Shown here: positions 63,783-64,000 of the stretch, piece by piece
Layout of the letters: each line of letters opens with the position of its first letter
Numbering within the stretch: the stretch's first letter is position 1
Source of the DNA: Ornithinibacillus sp. 4-3
GTDB taxonomy: Bacteria; Bacillota; Bacilli; Bacillales; Amphibacillaceae
Assembly: GCF_040958695.1 (NCBI RefSeq)
Contig: NZ_CP162599.1
Span: 3,010,001-3,074,000 of the forward strand
Length of the DNA stretch: 64,000 nt
Direction of reading: 5' to 3'
Made by a program: the position numbers and the translations under genes
Notes under the pieces: model-generated
The model's database searches: none
What the model saw: the letters and a program-made list of their open reading frames with translations, nothing else
Told to the model about the DNA's origin: nothing

Positions 63783-64000
63783 TTAAATTACTGTTCTTTC
63801 CATTACAACAGGATGGGCTTGTTTCTGTTCCAACGTAAGTCCATCAAGCAGCCATCGAAATTGGCGCGGACTAATTTTCAAAGGATCCGAACTATTATCG
63901 GATGGCCAATGAAATTTACCGCGCTCTAGCCGGCGATAATAAAGCCAAAAACCACTATGATCCCAAAATAAGATTTTTAATTTATCCCTATTTCGATTGC
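63783..64000 (-). CDS. tnpB: IS66 TnpB (Orf2), 5' part beyond the window
   Basis: About 72 codons up to the edge: LKILFWDHSGFWLYYRRLER, GKFHWPSDN, LKISPRQFRWLLDGLTLEQ. The motif WDxxGFxLYxxRLxxGxFxWP is diagnostic for IS66 Orf2. The N-terminus lies outside the window. Confidence 0.92.
   Translation of the reverse strand, partial: NRNRDKLKILFWDHSGFWLYYRRLERGKFHWPSDNSSDPLKISPRQFRWLLDGLTLEQKQAHPVVMERTVI

Larger units (their letters stand above)
62068..64000 (-). mobile_element. IS66-family element, right part beyond the window
   Basis: The left end at 62068 has GTAAGCGTC, the usual IS66 terminus. It contains tnpC (62121-63734) and the 3' part of tnpB (63783-64000). A strong hairpin AGCCCCCACC/GGTGGGGGCT (62081-62113) just inside the end can stop transcription of tnpC. 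Confidence 0.88.

Overview
The window reads as a chromosome segment of a low-GC Gram-positive bacterium, most likely a member of the Bacillaceae. The grounds are AT-rich sequence, strong AGGAGG-type ribosome binding sites, frequent TTG and GTG starts, LAAC lipoboxes, a YukC/EssB homologue, and FMN and TPP riboswitches of Bacillus type. Very acidic extracytoplasmic lipoproteins hint at a halotolerant genus such as Oceanobacillus or Virgibacillus; that genus guess is inference.

Layout. 1-4.8 kb: a partial GH3 hexosaminidase, an RclA-like flavin disulfide reductase and a large beta-propeller-like lipoprotein. 4.9-19.8 kb (minus strand): one long unidirectional block encoding a Tad/Flp-type pilus (TadZ, TadA, TadB, TadC, a tiny Flp pilin, TadE/TadG-like pseudopilins, two lipoproteins, an A24 prepilin peptidase). 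It is followed by an FHA protein, a PP2C phosphatase, a soluble Ser/Thr kinase and a YukC/EssB-like membrane pseudokinase. This coupling of a Tad pilus to a phospho-signalling set and a type VII secretion-type protein is the most interesting system here. 20.3-25.9 kb (minus): riboflavin operon ribD-ribE-ribBA-ribH plus a HAD phosphatase, under an FMN riboswitch, with a decayed second ribD lying between riboswitch and operon. 26.3-27.5 kb: a TPP riboswitch driving a signal-less NMT1/THI5-family protein.

27.9-64 kb is an accessory, scar-rich region. It holds nested insertion sequences (IS110 interrupted by IS3, itself interrupted by another IS110; IS4 interrupted by IS200), a 266-bp MITE inside an IS3 relic, a second intact IS3 copy, an IS66 running off the right edge, a three-recombinase cassette, and three decayed copies of a Tn916-type regulatory module. 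It also has relics of Tn554 TnpC, a tyrosine recombinase, a DNA methyltransferase and an XRE regulator. Between these lie cargo genes: acyltransferase, hydrolases, AraC, MarR and TetR regulators, a class C beta-lactamase-like hydrolase, and two intact plus one broken copy of a TetR-controlled module whose intact copies carry a divergent GAP-family/small membrane protein pair, all with the same palindromic operator.

The Tad block probably builds and regulates a surface pilus: TadA powers assembly on the TadB/TadC platform, the A24 peptidase matures the pilin, and kinase, phosphatase and FHA protein form a phosphothreonine switch. No CRISPR array, tRNA or rRNA was seen.
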